Position numbers and translations under genes: made by a program
Notes under the pieces: generated by a model
Databases searched by the model: none
What the model saw: only the letters and a program-made list of their open reading frames with translations
What the model was told of the DNA's origin: nothing
From: Porodaedalea pini
Lineage: Eukaryota > Basidiomycota > Agaricomycetes > Hymenochaetales > Hymenochaetaceae
Reading direction: 5' to 3'
DNA length: 64,000 bases
Assembly: GCA_002794775.1 (NCBI GenBank)
Contig: NBAY01000016.1
Location: forward strand, 558,001-622,000
Shown: positions 30,871 to 43,777 of the stretch, one piece after another
Position numbering within the stretch: the first letter of the stretch is position 1
Layout of the letters: each line of letters opens with the position of its first letter

Positions 30871-33024
30871 TCAATAATCCTTTGGCACGCCCCTTGTGAC
30901 AAACATCACTGTCCACCCACTCAGTCCGCGTAATGATTCCGGGAAATGTCGTGAGGCGGTTAGGATGGACGCCAAGGACAACACGAATGCAAGCCTGTCA
31001 ATAATAGTAAGATACATCAAGGCAGGAAGTCTTGCATTGACACTACACACCGTTCCATTACCTTCAGACTTCTTGAACCGCTCTTTAACCACGATTCGTT
31101 AAGAAGAGTCCGTAGTGCTCGAGGGAGGACATATAATGCTATCTCGCCTCGTCTCTTGCCCTGCTCTATCCAAATACTGCCGCCGCACACCAGGCACCCC
31201 GCCATGACACAGCCGAATGGGCCGTCAATTAAGTTGTGGGATAAACGAGGAAAGAGTCGTGCAATGACTAGAGTGCGAGTAAAGCACACCGCTGACCATA
31301 TGGAGGATATGAAAACAGATAGGAAGAGTGATGATCGGAGTAAGGCAAAGACGTGTTTCTTTAGAATGTGGAAGGCGAAAAGCTTGCTTGGCTTTGTGAG
31401 CAAGACGGGTAGAAAGTGTACCTGATGGAAAGGGATAGTGAATAAGTGTCGGCGCAGACAGTAAGGTCGACTTACGGGAGTGTAGATTGCGAGTCCTTCG
31501 AGAAAGCCCATGCCGCCTCTCACTAATGCATTTGCAGCACAACTGCCACCGACTCCGCCTGGGATGATAGCACTGCCCACGCCGCCGTGCGCGATCTCGC
31601 AAGGAAGTCCACCAATACCAGCTCTTCCTTTTACACCGAGTAGGTTCCAAGCCTCATCTGCAACTTTCCCCCCACGTGCCGGTAATTGTAAAGTGTCCCC
31701 CCAAGAAGGCGGGTACCGTAGATCCTCTGCCATCGCCGAAAGCAAGGTGTGAGATTGTTCTCCCCCGTAGGTCCAAGTTCCATCTCTGCGTTTGCGCAGC
31801 GCTTCCAGAAGGCGTTTATCCACATTTGCAAGAGCCCCGATCCTATAAGCCTCTTTAAGTCTCGCAAGTTTTGATCAGTTGGACGAATACGCACCATTTG
31901 ACGTAGCTGCGCGGTAGCCTACAACATTTGGATAAGGAAAATAACAAGATACCACTATGTCTTTTGACCGCACCTTTCTGGCTGATAGAAGAAGCACCAC
32001 ATTATTCTGAAAGACTAAATTAGCTAATAGATCTAGATCCATAACGCGGACAAATTACCTTGCAGAAGCAGCCCAAAATGCAAAGGCGTCAAGCTTGTCT
32101 GTGAGTTCCATGGCCCTCTTTCGTATCAGACGCTTGTCACCAATCAGCTGCGTGTCATTTTTCTTTGGCTGGCCAGCATCGACGGATTTCTCTGCATTCC
32201 GAAGAAACAAGCCCTGGACGACCAAATCCAATGCCCTCACTGCTAAAAGCAAGGAGAGATCCAATGTCGCCGACGACTTTCTGTCCGCTAATCCTTCAGG
32301 AGGAGATATCGGCACTGTGAGAGGTATGCTGGCCTTGTAGGTCTGCGAAGAGCGTCGTCGGCTTTGCATGAGGATGATGGCAAGGAAGGAAGATAAAGCA
32401 TTGCATATGAACGTCCGGCAGGGGGCTCCGAGCTCTATTCGTTGCAAAAGGATGTTGGATAGCACCGAGAACCTGTGGGTATCTGACCTTGGCCGCGCTG
32501 GTTGCCCGTCTTTTCTTGTGAGCCGTTGCCAATAATATTCTGCAGCTGCACCTCCTCCAATCGCAACCGTCATAGCGAACGCAAATCCCGACACGCTCAG
32601 TTCTTTTCTAAAGATAGAAGTGAGTCTATCCCGCCTCTTCCTGCTGAGCCTGCCTTCCATAAGTATGGGAATTAAGGCGGGGCCGAGCGACAAGGACAGC
32701 GAGAGCGCATAGGTTCGCGCTGCAATTCGCGCTGGGTGGACATTTTCAAGTTCTCGAAGAGACTGAGGTAGAATCCTGCTCAAGATATGGTCGAGATTGA
32801 GGCGAGATCTCCAGGTGTCTGCAGACATATAGTGGTGGTAGAGGAAGCAACAAAAAACATAAATAATTAAGCTGTGACCGTAACCCAGCACCAACGTGCG
32901 GAGGACAGTACTAGTGAAGGATCCAATCACATGCTACGTGTAATTATACCTATTACGTAAAAACAAGTATATAAACTTCATCAACCTGAATGCGAAAGGT
33001 GAAGATCGTTCTGTGACAAAACAT
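30871..33024 (-). CDS. TMEM135/Tim17-like membrane protein
   Basis: The protein has 610 residues in seven exons: 32986-33024, 32059-32933, 31974-32006, 31895-31918, 31476-31842, 31051-31421, 30871-30994. Phases agree. The N-terminal half has several hydrophobic helices with Ser/Arg-rich linkers. A short block (LPRSYVKWIGALANVDKRLL) is followed by a C-terminal Tim17-like part with small residues in the helices (FGCVMAGCLVCGG). TMEM135 relatives act in peroxisomal or mitochondrial membranes and lipid handling. The first exon is uncertain: its donor is GTTGAT, and exon 2 has no ATG until much later. A 60-bp stretch in exon 2 (donor GTCACA) could be an in-frame intron, which would shorten the protein to 590. 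Its stop is 75 bp from the DPH7 stop. Confidence 0.72.
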
Positions 33025-33077
33025 CAACCCACAAGCAAACTACGTAGAAAAGGAGTCCCACGCTCCTACCTTAATAC

Positions 33078-34446
33078 CTACGATCTGAATGGCATTATCT
33101 CCTCGAGACGAGAACGGTCGACAAAGGAAGGAGAGGAATCGCTGATACGCAAGACTTCACCCTCAGACAATACACCCCCTCTGGTCACTAGCTCAAGGAA
33201 TTCAATTCGGGAGGAAGGGAAGACAAACGAGCGCATTAAGTCATCCATCTGCATGACCCGCGACTATGGTCAGTGCCTTTGCATGATTTAAATGCGTATA
33301 AGACGTACATAACCTCGGAGCACCGTAGCCATGAACTCAGTCGCTGGATGGTTTGATGCCTCTCCAGATCCATTGGATCCGGCGATACTAATCCACTCCT
33401 TCCACACCTCCAGTTTCCGGCCATCACGTCCGAGCTCATGCATGATCCGGTGGAGACGAGACCAGTCCCCGTCGTCTCCCTGCCAAACCTCGCCTAAATC
33501 TACCGAAGAGAGCACTTTCGGCTCTCGAGCTACACGTCCAATGCCTTCGTCCTGCTGCATTGCACTCAAAGGAGGTCGTTCCATAAGACGCAACCATCGT
33601 CGTCTTCGCACCCATGCTCCAGCATTGAGATGACCGGCCTTTGAACGCCAGTTCTTAGATCGGAAGAACCAGTTGTATTCAAAGCCGTCATGCTGCACGG
33701 TCTCCTCGCGCATATCGATCATCCATTCCTTGCTCGCCCATCGCCAGTTCCCGTCGGGAAGGGGGAAGTCTGCCAGAGAGATATCAGGTCGGTGTGACCT
33801 GGAAACTGGCTGCCCATTGACCAGAGAAGAAGCAGGAGCTGCGATAGAGAATGCAGGCGGGTCTCTGGGAAGTAAAGACTGGCTTGAATAGCGGCGAGTA
33901 GAAAACAATGAAATACTGTCAGAAAGAAGCGAACATCAGCTCAATAGAGCAGCAGATGACGATGAAATGATATGCTTACCCTCGCTGATTCTCATAGACC
34001 ATGGCCCAACGATAAAGATGCTCATCCTTTGTAGAATCCTCCTCCTCAGTGTTTGTTAGTGAGATTTGGCCTGTGTCCTGAGATGGGCCGGCATGCCTGT
34101 CTGAAGCAAAACTCTCCGAGTGCTGAGAAGGACCTGCCTCTGAGACAGCTGCTGTCGCAGTAATAGCCCAGGGCTCGCCTAAGGAATCATCAGCTTTGAT
34201 ATGCTTAGCGTCGAGACTGATGCTAGAGCTGCTAGTCTCCGAGTCCGAGACGAGAATACTACTGCGCTTCTCGAGTAGCGTGATGCCTGCTCTACGATTC
34301 GAGAATAGACGAGCGCGCCACGACCTGGAGAGGCGTTCTCGTTCAGTAAAATTCTGCTGGGCAAAATCCGAGTCTTCCGGTGGGCCACTCTCGGGCAATG
34401 GTGGGTAGCTTGCATCTTCTACAAAGTCAGAAGGAGGAGAAGTCAT
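33078..34446 (-). CDS. DysF-domain (peroxin/ferlin) protein
   Basis: The protein has 419 residues in three exons: 33980-34446, 33309-33915 and 33078-33263, with introns of 64 and 45 bp. The centre holds a DysF domain: GISLFSTRRYSS leading to NWRWASKEWMID, GFEYNWFFRSKNW and VRRRRWLRLM. The first 130 residues are Ser/Glu-rich and look disordered. No membrane helix was seen, which differs from Pex23-30 peroxins and is closer to Spo73-like or TECPR1-like proteins. DysF proteins act at membranes of peroxisomes, spores or autophagosomes. The stop codon is only 53 bp upstream of the proposed start of the TMEM135-like gene on the same strand, and the start shares a 123-bp divergent gap with the HscB gene. 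Confidence 0.85.
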
Positions 34447-34569
34447 TTTGGTGTTCGTGATTGCTGGAAGCAAGAGACATGACCTCAGGATGCAGGCTGA
34501 GGTGGCGCGTACATTTGAAACACGTCTCAGACTTAATCGACCTCAGAGGCTTTTCTTTCCTCTTCCGTC
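34447..34569. promoter_or_regulatory. Short bidirectional promoter
   Basis: 123 bp lie between the ATGs of the DysF gene (minus) and the HscB gene (plus). The two genes must share or overlap regulatory sequence. No motif was recognised. Confidence 0.55.
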
Positions 34570-35365
34570 ATGAATACACTCCGGCTTGCTGTCCGTCGCT
34601 CACAAAGTCGCGCTGCGGCAAGGAAAGTGGCTTCCGTACCGCGTCTATACTCGACATCTTCAAGAGTTTGTCCATCCTGCTCCTCGCCCCTGCCGACTGC
34701 CTTGCCAACTTGTCCAAAGTGCTTTCATATTGAACCTCTACCTAAATCCTCGTCATTTTTTGACATCTTTGGCCTGCGGCAGTCTCAAAATCCATTCAAG
34801 ATAGATGTGAAGGACTTGAGGCGCCGCTTTCTGCAGGCTCAACGTATCTGCCATCCCGATGCGTGGTCAGGCAAGGGAGAGGTCCGTCTGTTTCAAGCTA
34901 AAAGCCAATGGTTTGCTCAACTGTGCATCCGAAGAAAGTCCAGGGCATAGCAGTAGCTCAGTCGTCCCTTTTGAATGACGCATACAAAACTCTTCAGTCA
35001 CCGGTGTTGCGAGCGCAATACATTTTAACGCGGGAAGGCTTCCCTCCGTCAGAAACCGATAAGTTGACAGATAGGGAGATGGTAATGGAGATTATGGAGG
35101 CAAGAGAAGAACTAGATGAAGCCGAGACTCTGGAGGATGTTGAACGGATTCGCGCCAAGAATGAAGGTGAGATATTCCGGACACGCCTGCAATGACTGTG
35201 TTTTGCTCAGACATCTTACCAGCAAAACTGAAGGAAATCTACGAGAAGATAGAAGCGCTAGTTGGGGAGAAGAAATGGGAGGAAGCCAGAGATGCTGTAG
35301 TGGAATTGAAGTACTTAGAGGGCATAGAGTCTGCCGCCAAGGATAAATGGGATTCATTGTCTTGA
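34570..35365 (+). CDS. JAC1: Mitochondrial Fe-S co-chaperone HscB/Jac1
   Basis: The protein has 232 residues in three exons: 34570-34881, 34935-35166 and 35211-35365. The N-terminus is rich in Arg and Ser with few acids (MNTLRLAVRRSQSRAA), as in mitochondrial targeting sequences. A CPSC...CPKC pair follows, as in animal HscB, which yeast Jac1 lacks. The J domain carries the HPD signature (ICHPDAW), needed to stimulate the Hsp70 partner. The C-terminal three-helix part (LNDAYKTLQSP, REELDEAET) would bind the scaffold Isu1. The protein moves Fe-S clusters from scaffold to targets in the matrix. The second intron is short (44 bp). Confidence 0.93.
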
Positions 35366-35699
35366 TAGATTCCGGCTTCTGCTATGGCCATAATTATCAT
35401 TGTAATTTGTAGACTATACTTCGGACGTCACCGTAAAACAAAGAATTTTCGGTAAAATGCATGAACAGTATCAAACGGAAATCGACGGCAAAAAGATCGA
35501 CTTGATTTTACATACTCGTGTCGTTCACAACTGTTTCATCTCCTACACTCGTGCTTAGCAGCCTTATTCCTCTTCTGTGCCCATTCCTGAAGGTCGCGGT
35601 GTTTGGTAAACCATAGGCAGCTGCATATCGTGACTTCTGCATTCTAGCCACCGTCTGAATAAGGTCACTGATCTTCAATTGAGGCCTTGAGCAACGCCC
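35366..35699. other. Intergenic region between tandem genes
   Basis: About 335 bp hold the 3' end of the HscB gene and the promoter of the helicase gene. No frame or repeat was seen. Confidence 0.4.
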
Positions 35700-38600
35700 A
35701 TGCGGTTTGCTCTGCTTCTACGGCAAAGGCGACTTCAACTCCTCATGCAACTGGATCCCGCCAGAGGAAATTCGTTGGGTTCCTTAGTTGCACGTATCGG
35801 ACCTCCTCTCAAGCGATCAGCAAGCCAAGCTGCTGCGAGTCTGAAAACAGACGATTCGAGAAGTCCCAAACTCGCTCGACTTAGTGCGCAGGACATTGCA
35901 AACCAGATGCCCGGTCCTTCGACAAAGCAGAGGGATGGACAGAGCGCAGCGCAGACTGGCCGGGGAAGTCGGTTGGGAAATGCTCAACATTCGAAAGCTG
36001 GTCGCGGGCGCTCTGCGAAGAACGTTGGCGGTAGCTCTAGAGGACTCGCAAACCTGCCTTTACTCCCTGAACCACTCTTGGATGAAGCGTACATAAAGGA
36101 GAAATATGCAGGTGTCAACACAGGTGTCAGCATGAAGGGGTCTGGACTTGGGGCAGATTGGCAGAGAAATTCGAAATCTGCACTAACAAACTTCATGACA
36201 TTGAGACTCGGTCAAAACGCTCAGTTTGAAACGGAATCGGGAGTCTTGTATGGCAGGAAAATTACAAGGTGAGTGAAAGGGGTATCATGATGGCGCTTAT
36301 GTGCGAACTGATTACTTTGATTGAATCCTCTGTAGGGTGAAAGTAAACGTGATGGATGACGTGGTTGGTATGGGTGACTCGGAAAACAAGAAAGAGGCGG
36401 AAAGATTAGCTTGTCTGTCAGCTTGTTATGAGCTTATATCGAGGGGGCTGGTACGTTCATTATCATGAGACGGTGATACCTGCTAAACGTCGTCCATCGT
36501 ACAGTGCAAGAAGGAGTCTGCACCTTCGGCGTCTCTAGATGCGTTAACGGAAGTCACGCTGTCTGACGGATCCCAGGTCGGGTACGAAAAAGCTCGACAG
36601 TTCATGGATTACTATTGCCGGAGGTTTCACTACGGCCAGCCTTTCATAGACTTTGAGGAGCCAAGAGGCAAGCGGAAACAAGGTTGGGAGGCGGTCATGA
36701 CCGTTGGCGGGAAACGGATCGGAATTGGCAATGCAAAGTCTAAGAAAGATGCATCTAAAAACTGCTACATGGATGTCGTTTCTTATCTGGAGAAATGTGA
36801 CCCGCAGTTGTGGCAGGACTTCGTCAAGGCAGCAAAAACGGGCAAGGATCTAGGCCTTGCTTCCAAGGTATTCTTGCAGATGTCTGAGCATTTGGAGGAT
36901 GAAATTCGGGATGTCAACTGGCAGATGAAGAAGAGTACATTATTCCGTAACTTGCCAGAGGCGACGACTGCCGCGCAAATTGACCACTCCGAGGATCCTT
37001 CGTCATCGAGGGCCCCTTATAAATATCGGAGTGACGACCTAAAGGCAAAATCCACAGAACTTCTAGAGCGTAGAAAGGCTTATCTGTCAAATCCCGTCCA
37101 CGAAACGATGCGTCGGACGCGTCAGAGTCTACCTGTCTATTCTAGAGCAGCAGATGTATTGAAGCATATCGAAGAAAACGAGATAACTATTCTTATGGCC
37201 GCAACTGGATCGGGAAAGACGACGCAAATTCCCCAACTTATTCTCGATTCATACATCGACAAGAACGAGGGTTCGAACTGCAACATCTTCTGCACTCAAC
37301 CTCGTCGTCTGGCTGCCATCAGCGTGGCACAACGTGTTGCCAAGGAACGTGGCGAGCAAGCCGGGAAGCAAAGCTCGATAGGTTACCAAGTCCGCTTCGA
37401 GTCAGCGTTACCCGCCGAAAACGGTTCAGTGACCTTCTGTACCATTGGAGTATTCCTGAGACGCATGCAGTCAGCACTTCAACGTGGCCACGACAGGGTT
37501 CTCGATGGTGTCACACACATCGTGGTTGATGAAGTTCATGAGCGAGATATTGATACAGATCTTTTGCTCGTCGTTCTTAAGCGACTGCTTGAAGACAGAA
37601 GGTCAAAGGGAAACCCGCTAAAAGTCATTCTCATGAGCGCCACCGTTGATGCAACGTTGTTCCAAAAGTACTTTCCAGATGCCAACGGAAAGCCTGCGAG
37701 TCTAATAGAGGTCCCAGGCCGATCATTCCCTGTAACGAAACATTTCCTTGACGAATTTCTTCCTTCCGTGATACAGCAACACAGGAGCGCACGATGGGTT
37801 TTTGTCGACGAGAAGGTTGTTAAATACATATGCAAAGAACTCCCAGATGCTGCTCGTTTTCTTCCCGAATCGACGGCCTTGAGGCGCATTTCTGAAAAAG
37901 GAGAACGAGGGGAGGAACTCGAGATTCCTTACCCTCTCGTTGGTTTAACCATTTCACATGTTCTCCAGAACTCCAACTCAGGGCACGTTCTCGTTTTCCT
38001 TCCGGGTTGGGAGGAAATCCAGGCCGTGCAGAAGTTGTTGACCGCATCGAATCCTTCTCAGTCGTTTGGCCTCAACTTCAATGATCGCTCAAAGTTTTCA
38101 ATTCACGTTTTGCATTCGAGCATTCCGTTGGCCGAGCAGCAAGTGATCTTTGATCCGCCTCCTGAGGGCGTCCGGCGCATCATACTTTCTACTAATATCG
38201 CTGAAACCTCCGTCACGATCCCCGATGTCGTGTATGTCGTAGATACGGCCAAAATCAAGGAGAACCGGTACGATCCAGAAAGGCATATCTCATCGCTAGT
38301 GTCGGCTTGGGTGGGGACATCGAACCTCAACCAGCGGGCTGGTCGAGCCGGACGTCACCGGTCTGGAGAATATTATGGCATCCTCAGTCAGCAGCGCGCA
38401 AATAGCCTGCATGCGCATCAAACGGTGGAGATGAAGCGTATGGATCTGAGCAATGTTGTCATGCATGTTAAAGCCCTGGATTTCCCCGGGATGGACGTTG
38501 AAGACGTCCTCGCAAGGACAATTGAGCCACCTTCGGTCGACCACGTCGTTGCTGCAATGGCGAATCTGAAGATGGTGGGCGCCTTAGACGATGGAAAGAA

Positions 38601-39954
38601 CTTGACTTCTTTGGGGCGTATCCTTCTACAACTTCCTCTCGACGTTCAAATTGGCCGACTAGTTCTCTACGGCAGCTTTTTCAAGTGCCTTGACCAGGCA
38701 CTTGGACTGGCTGCCATATTCTCTAGTCGCGATCCCTTCCTCTGCCCACCGCTCGTGAAAAGGGAGGCGCAAGCTGTTAAGGACTCTTGGTGCCCAGAAG
38801 AGTTCAGATCGGATGCATTAGCAAGTTTAAGGGCATTCAATGCTTGGTACGAATTTGAAAAACGAGGTGATTATAGAGGTGGTGTACGGTTTTGCGGTGA
38901 CAATTTTCTGTCGAGGTCGACGCTTGTGATGGCTGCTAAGGTTAAAGAGCATTTGCTCGTATCTCTGGCTCAGACGGGTATTTTGGACGTCTCTACTGGT
39001 GGAAACCATAGCTCCATTTCGGCTCGCTTAAACACCGTTCCTCCCGAACTAAACGTGAACGGAGACTCGCTTCCGCTGCTCGCTGCTTTGATAGCGATCG
39101 CCAGTCAGCCAAAGTTCGCAATCAGAACGGGCTCAATGACTTATCGAACTGCTCAGGACAAAGTGGGTGCTTCATTACACGTAGATTCGATGAGGCTGAC
39201 TTCCTTGTTGTTACAGGTGACCGTTATGCATCCTTCAAGTGTGAACCACAGGAAACGCGTGATGGATGATGGAACCGCCGGTGGAGAGAAGCAGCTATTT
39301 GCTTACTCAGAGAAACGACAGAACCTGTCCTTAGTTGGCCAGGCTCCCGGTCAAATGTCTCTTATTGGATGTACTCGCCTTGACCCCATGACATACGTGT
39401 TATTTGGCGCATACAACCTTGAAGCATCAGATTATGGCCTCGAATGCGATGGCTGGCTGCCAATGGTCGGGAACTACGATGCTCTGGACGATGTGCGCCG
39501 ATTGAAGTTGTTGATGGAAGGATGCATGCTTCGCGTGTTTGAAGGGATCAATAATAGCAACATGCGAGGAGCCCAACGGCGAAGGCAACCTGCAGCTGCG
39601 CCTAACAAATACATTCCCCCTGCCCTTCGTCAAAATCGAGACAACGACGAAGATGAGTCTGGTGATGAGGAAGAAGACCCTATCGGGAAATCGCGTGGCC
39701 CACTCTCCGAAGTGGAGATCAAGGAGTTGAGTTTATTCACTCAGGCGATTGTCCGCATTTTAGACAGGTATGCCGATGAGCGGCGGCAAAGTCAGTCTCG
39801 CAGGAATTCTCGACCTGCTACACCGACACTTACGCCTTCTATGGCATCGAGGGCTCTACCGGGCTCGGGTTGGCGATCGGGAACGTCGACACCTCTTAGA
39901 TACGAGTCACGACCAAGTACTCCGAGTCGAATCGGCACGAGAGGAGGCTGGTAG
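35700..39954 (+). CDS. DExH-box RNA helicase with two dsRBDs
   Basis: The protein has 1,377 residues in three exons: 35700-36268, 36336-36450 and 36505-39954. Two double-stranded-RNA-binding-like domains lie near residues 158-228 and 252-325 (SKKDASKNCYMD). The helicase core has Walker A ATGSGKT near 461, DEVH near 570, SAT near 606 and QRAGRAGR near 838, followed by the HA2 and OB-fold regions typical of DEAH/RHA proteins. The domain order resembles DHX9 or DHX29-type helicases, which unwind structured RNA in transcription or translation. The C-terminus is Ser/Arg/Pro-rich with repeated TP and SR pairs and may be a phosphorylated tail. The ATG at 35700 is the first in frame; a second at residue 17 is possible. 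Confidence 0.92.
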
Positions 39955-40191
39955 ACTTTCTGGGTTCTGTTTCAGTGTTTGCTCCCCACCTTTTTCTTTG
40001 TTGGCCCCGTTACTGTAGAGATAGATGGTCATTAATTACATTTACGTAATACGCGTGCGAGCGTCATGCTTCTCACTGAATCTCAGAATCTCAGCGTAAC
40101 TCATTCCATTTTTCTGTGTCCTCCTCGACAAGACATTCCAGACCTGCGTTTGTCGCCTTCGGGGGCGCAGAGTGACCTTTAAATCTGAATC

Positions 40192-43100
40192 ATGGCGACA
40201 ACAATGCGTGGGTTGACGCAGGTACTCTTCTCGATTTGCAACGGTCTGTAATGTGACTGACGCGTGAATTGCATCCTGGGCATAGTTCATAGCAGACATC
40301 AGGGGTGCACGAGTGAGGGAGCTGGAAGAGAAGAGGATCAATAAGGAGATGGCGAACATTCGGAAGAAGTTCAAAGGTGTGAGTTTATGCCAATGATGTG
40401 TACATGGTCCCTCACCAACAACCACCGAAAGACGGAAATCTGGACGGATACCAGAAGAAAAAGTACGCGTCTTCAAGCAACCTTGAGTTAATATTCTTAG
40501 AACTAATCACTTCCTATTGCAGATACGTGTCGAAGATTATATTCACATATATCTTGGGTTATAAGGTTGATGTTGGACACATGGAAGCTGTCAACCTCAT
40601 TTCAAGCCATAAGTACAGTGAGAAGCAGATAGTGAGAAATCCTGTCTTCGTTTGAAGTGTACTTGCTGACCACTCATGTAGGGATATCTAGCGGTCACCT
40701 TATTGATGCATGAGAACTCCGACTTCTTACGACTTGTTGTAAACTCCATCAAGAAGGATTTAGACGACAACAGCGAGATCAATAACTGCCTGGCCTTGCA
40801 CGCTATAGCCAATGTTGGTGGTCAGGAAATGGCAGAGGCCCTTGCAGAAGACGTTCATCGTCTCTTGATATCTCCGTATGAAGTCCATATTTTTGATGCA
40901 TTACGGAAGCTGATATCTGCGAAGAACTTCACAGAGCATGGTTAAGAAAAAGGCGGCGCTTACCCTACTTCGCATGTATCGAAAACATCCAGACATTATC
41001 CCTGCAGCTGAGTGGGCTCTGCGTATAGTGGCGATCATGGATGACATGGACCTGGTGAATACTCTCTTTTCTACGAGCATTGAGGAAGAGCTGAGCTATT
41101 GTCATTTTAGGGTGTCGTGAACTGCGTTACTAGCTTAATTATGGCTATGGCTCAGGATCACTTGGATGTATATGCCGTATGCTATCAAAAGGCCGTTGAT
41201 AGGCTACATCGAGTCAGTTCTTAAGTTCCCTTCTTTTTTCGAATTTTACCCATGTCCATCTCGCAGCTCGTTATTGAAAGAGAATATTCGGCAACTTATG
41301 CCTACTATAAAGTTCCTTCGCCGTGGCTCCAAGTGAAACTATTACGACTCTTGCAATATTATCCACCTTCTGGTATGTTTTCTTCCCCGAGAATGTCGGT
41401 GCTTCATGTTCATAGTGTATTTTGTAGATGACCCATCCGTGCAAACAGTTTTGCATCAAGTTCTACAAACAATCATGAATAACTCGGCCGAACAGTCACG
41501 CAATGTGCAACACAATAATGCGCAAAATGCTGTCCTTTTTGAGGCCATCGGCTTAGCCATTCACATTGACACAAATTCGCCGCTAGTCGGCACAGCCGCC
41601 GTTCTCCTTGCTCGTTTCATAAGCTCAAAGGAGACAAATGTCCGTTATCTCGGTTTGGACACTATGGCGCACCTTGCTGCGCGGGTGGATTCTCTAGACT
41701 CGATCAAAAAACATCAGGGTACGATCATCCTGTCGCTGCGAGACAAGGACATCAGCGTCAGGAGACGAGCGTTGGATCTATTGTACAGTATGTGCGACGT
41801 GGATAATGCAGAACTCATCGTCGGCGAGCTACTTCAATATCTGAAGGTGGCGGATTACGGTCTAAGGGAAGAGATGGTTCTCAAAATTGCCATCCTGACA
41901 GAAAAGTACTCCACATCGTACAAGTGGTACGTCGATACGATCCTGCAGCTTATCAGCGCAGCGGGAGACCACGTTGGCGAAGAAGTATGGTACCGCGTGG
42001 TCCAAATCACGACGAATACGGAGGACCTGCAGGTTTATGCAGCAAAAGTCGTCTTCCAACACTTGCGATCACCTTCAAGTCATGAGAGCCTGATTAAAGT
42101 CGGAGGTGAGTGCCTGTATACTCCATACCTGCTTCAACCAGACATTCATGCTATGAATACTTAGGTTATGTCTTGGGTGAATACGGACATCTCATTGCGA
42201 ACGAACCGGGTTACAGCCCATCCGAACAGTTCATGGTCTTGCATGCGAAATCCCAATTCTGCTCCGCTCCGACACGAGCTCTACTTTTATCGACTTATAT
42301 TAAATGGGTCAATGTCTTCCCTGAAATAAAGCCGCATCTGGTGGCTGTCTTCGAACGCTATCGTCACGTCCTAGACTCTGATTTACAACAGCGCGCCTGC
42401 GAATACTACGCTCTGGCATCACGATCCGAAGATGACGAATTGCTGCAGAACGTTTGCGAGGAAATGCCTCCATTCCCAGCGCGTGAATCGGCTCTTCTTG
42501 GTAGACTAAACCGTAAACTCGGAGACACGGAGGACAAGCGAACTTGGATTCATGGCGGAAAGGAGGCTAATTTGGATCGTGACCTGCTTCGGCAGAAGAC
42601 TGTCCGGAAAGGGACGCTTGGTGCTCCCGAGTCAAACGGGTTACTAGCTTCGATATCGACGTCAGCAGCAGTAGACGGCAATGATATACTAAGCACACTC
42701 GCCGGACTTGATCTCTCTTCGCCTTCCGAGCTCAGATCTGCAGCAATTGAGGTTAAACCTCCAATACCTCCTGTTACACAGGGGGCGAACGTTGATCGCT
42801 GGTTTGAAAAGCTCTGCCATGCTCGTGAAGGTGTGCTATACGAGGACGTTCAGATACAGATGGGTATCAAATCGGAATACCACAGCCATGAAGGTCGCCT
42901 GGCCATATTTATAGGAAACAAGATGTCTGCCCCGCTCACTTCTTTCACCGCTACGCTTCACGTGCATGATCCAGAAACGCTCTCCGTTTCGTTCTTGAAA
43001 ATGCCACCCAGCACGATCGCTTCCCGAACACAAGTACAGCAGCTCTTGAATGTGGAGTGCAAGAAAATGTTTTCCCAGCCTCCTCTTCTGAGCATCTCTT

Positions 43101-43584
43101 TCCTTGCAGGAGCATATCAAACCGTTACCGTTCGTTTACCAGTGGTAATCACAAAGTTCTTCGAGTCTGTTAAACTTGGACCATCGGACTTTTTTGAACG
43201 TTGGAAAATCATAGGCGGCCCTCCTCGTGAGGCGCAGCTTGTTTTCCCAATTACCCTTGACAGCGTCGGTCATATCGACATCGCCAAAAATAAGTCGATT
43301 GTTTCTGGTCAAAATTTCGGTCTTCTTGACGACATCGACCCTAATCCGTCTAATATTGTGGGTGCTGGAGTACTACACACAACCGCATCCGGAAAGGTTG
43401 GATGTCTGCTTCGACTAGAACCCAATCGTGAGGCTAAGGTCTGTCCCTTTTCACGTTCGAACCATTTTGCTGGTACTCATGATGGCATTAGCTTTGTCGG
43501 CTAACGGTCAGAAGCACATCGGAGGAAGTGGCTGCCGGGGTGTTGCAGTTATTAGTTAAACCGCTTCGTGCTCAAGCTAACTAG
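40192..43584 (+). CDS. APL3: AP-2 complex alpha-adaptin
   Basis: The protein has 941 residues in 11 exons: 40192-40221, 40286-40376, 40432-40462, 40523-40631, 40682-40875, 40937-41054, 41111-41212, 41267-41372, 41428-42105, 42165-43438, 43492-43584. It is the large alpha subunit of the AP-2 clathrin adaptor, which collects cargo and binds PIP2 at the plasma membrane. The N-terminus ([32 protein letters not shown]) and the trunk ([45 protein letters not shown]) match alpha adaptins. A hinge follows near residues 630-690 and then the appendage (ear) domain. The exon 6 acceptor is read as ACAGAG; the AG four bases earlier would break the frame. Length is normal for the family. Confidence 0.94.
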
Positions 43585-43777
43585 TCTAAATTCCCGCTTT
43601 GACCCACATTCGCTTTTGACCACCTTGTTTTCGTTTTCCTGAAGCTCTGCTATTTTATTATTATAAGCGTCCGAGACATATCTAATAGTACAAGCGTTAC
43701 AAATGTACAAACAATGGATACAATGTACAATCATGTTTCACAGCATAAAGATGCCCAGAATAAGGTTAAATGATCAT

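Noticed and set aside
36604..36606. Helicase gene starting at the ATG at 36604
   Set aside because: The frame continues upstream through two well-formed introns into a first dsRNA-binding domain, so this ATG is internal.
40922..40936. AP-2 alpha exon 6 beginning directly after ACAG at 40934
   Set aside because: It gives the wrong phase and an early stop; the AG two bases later yields the conserved [11 protein letters not shown] segment.
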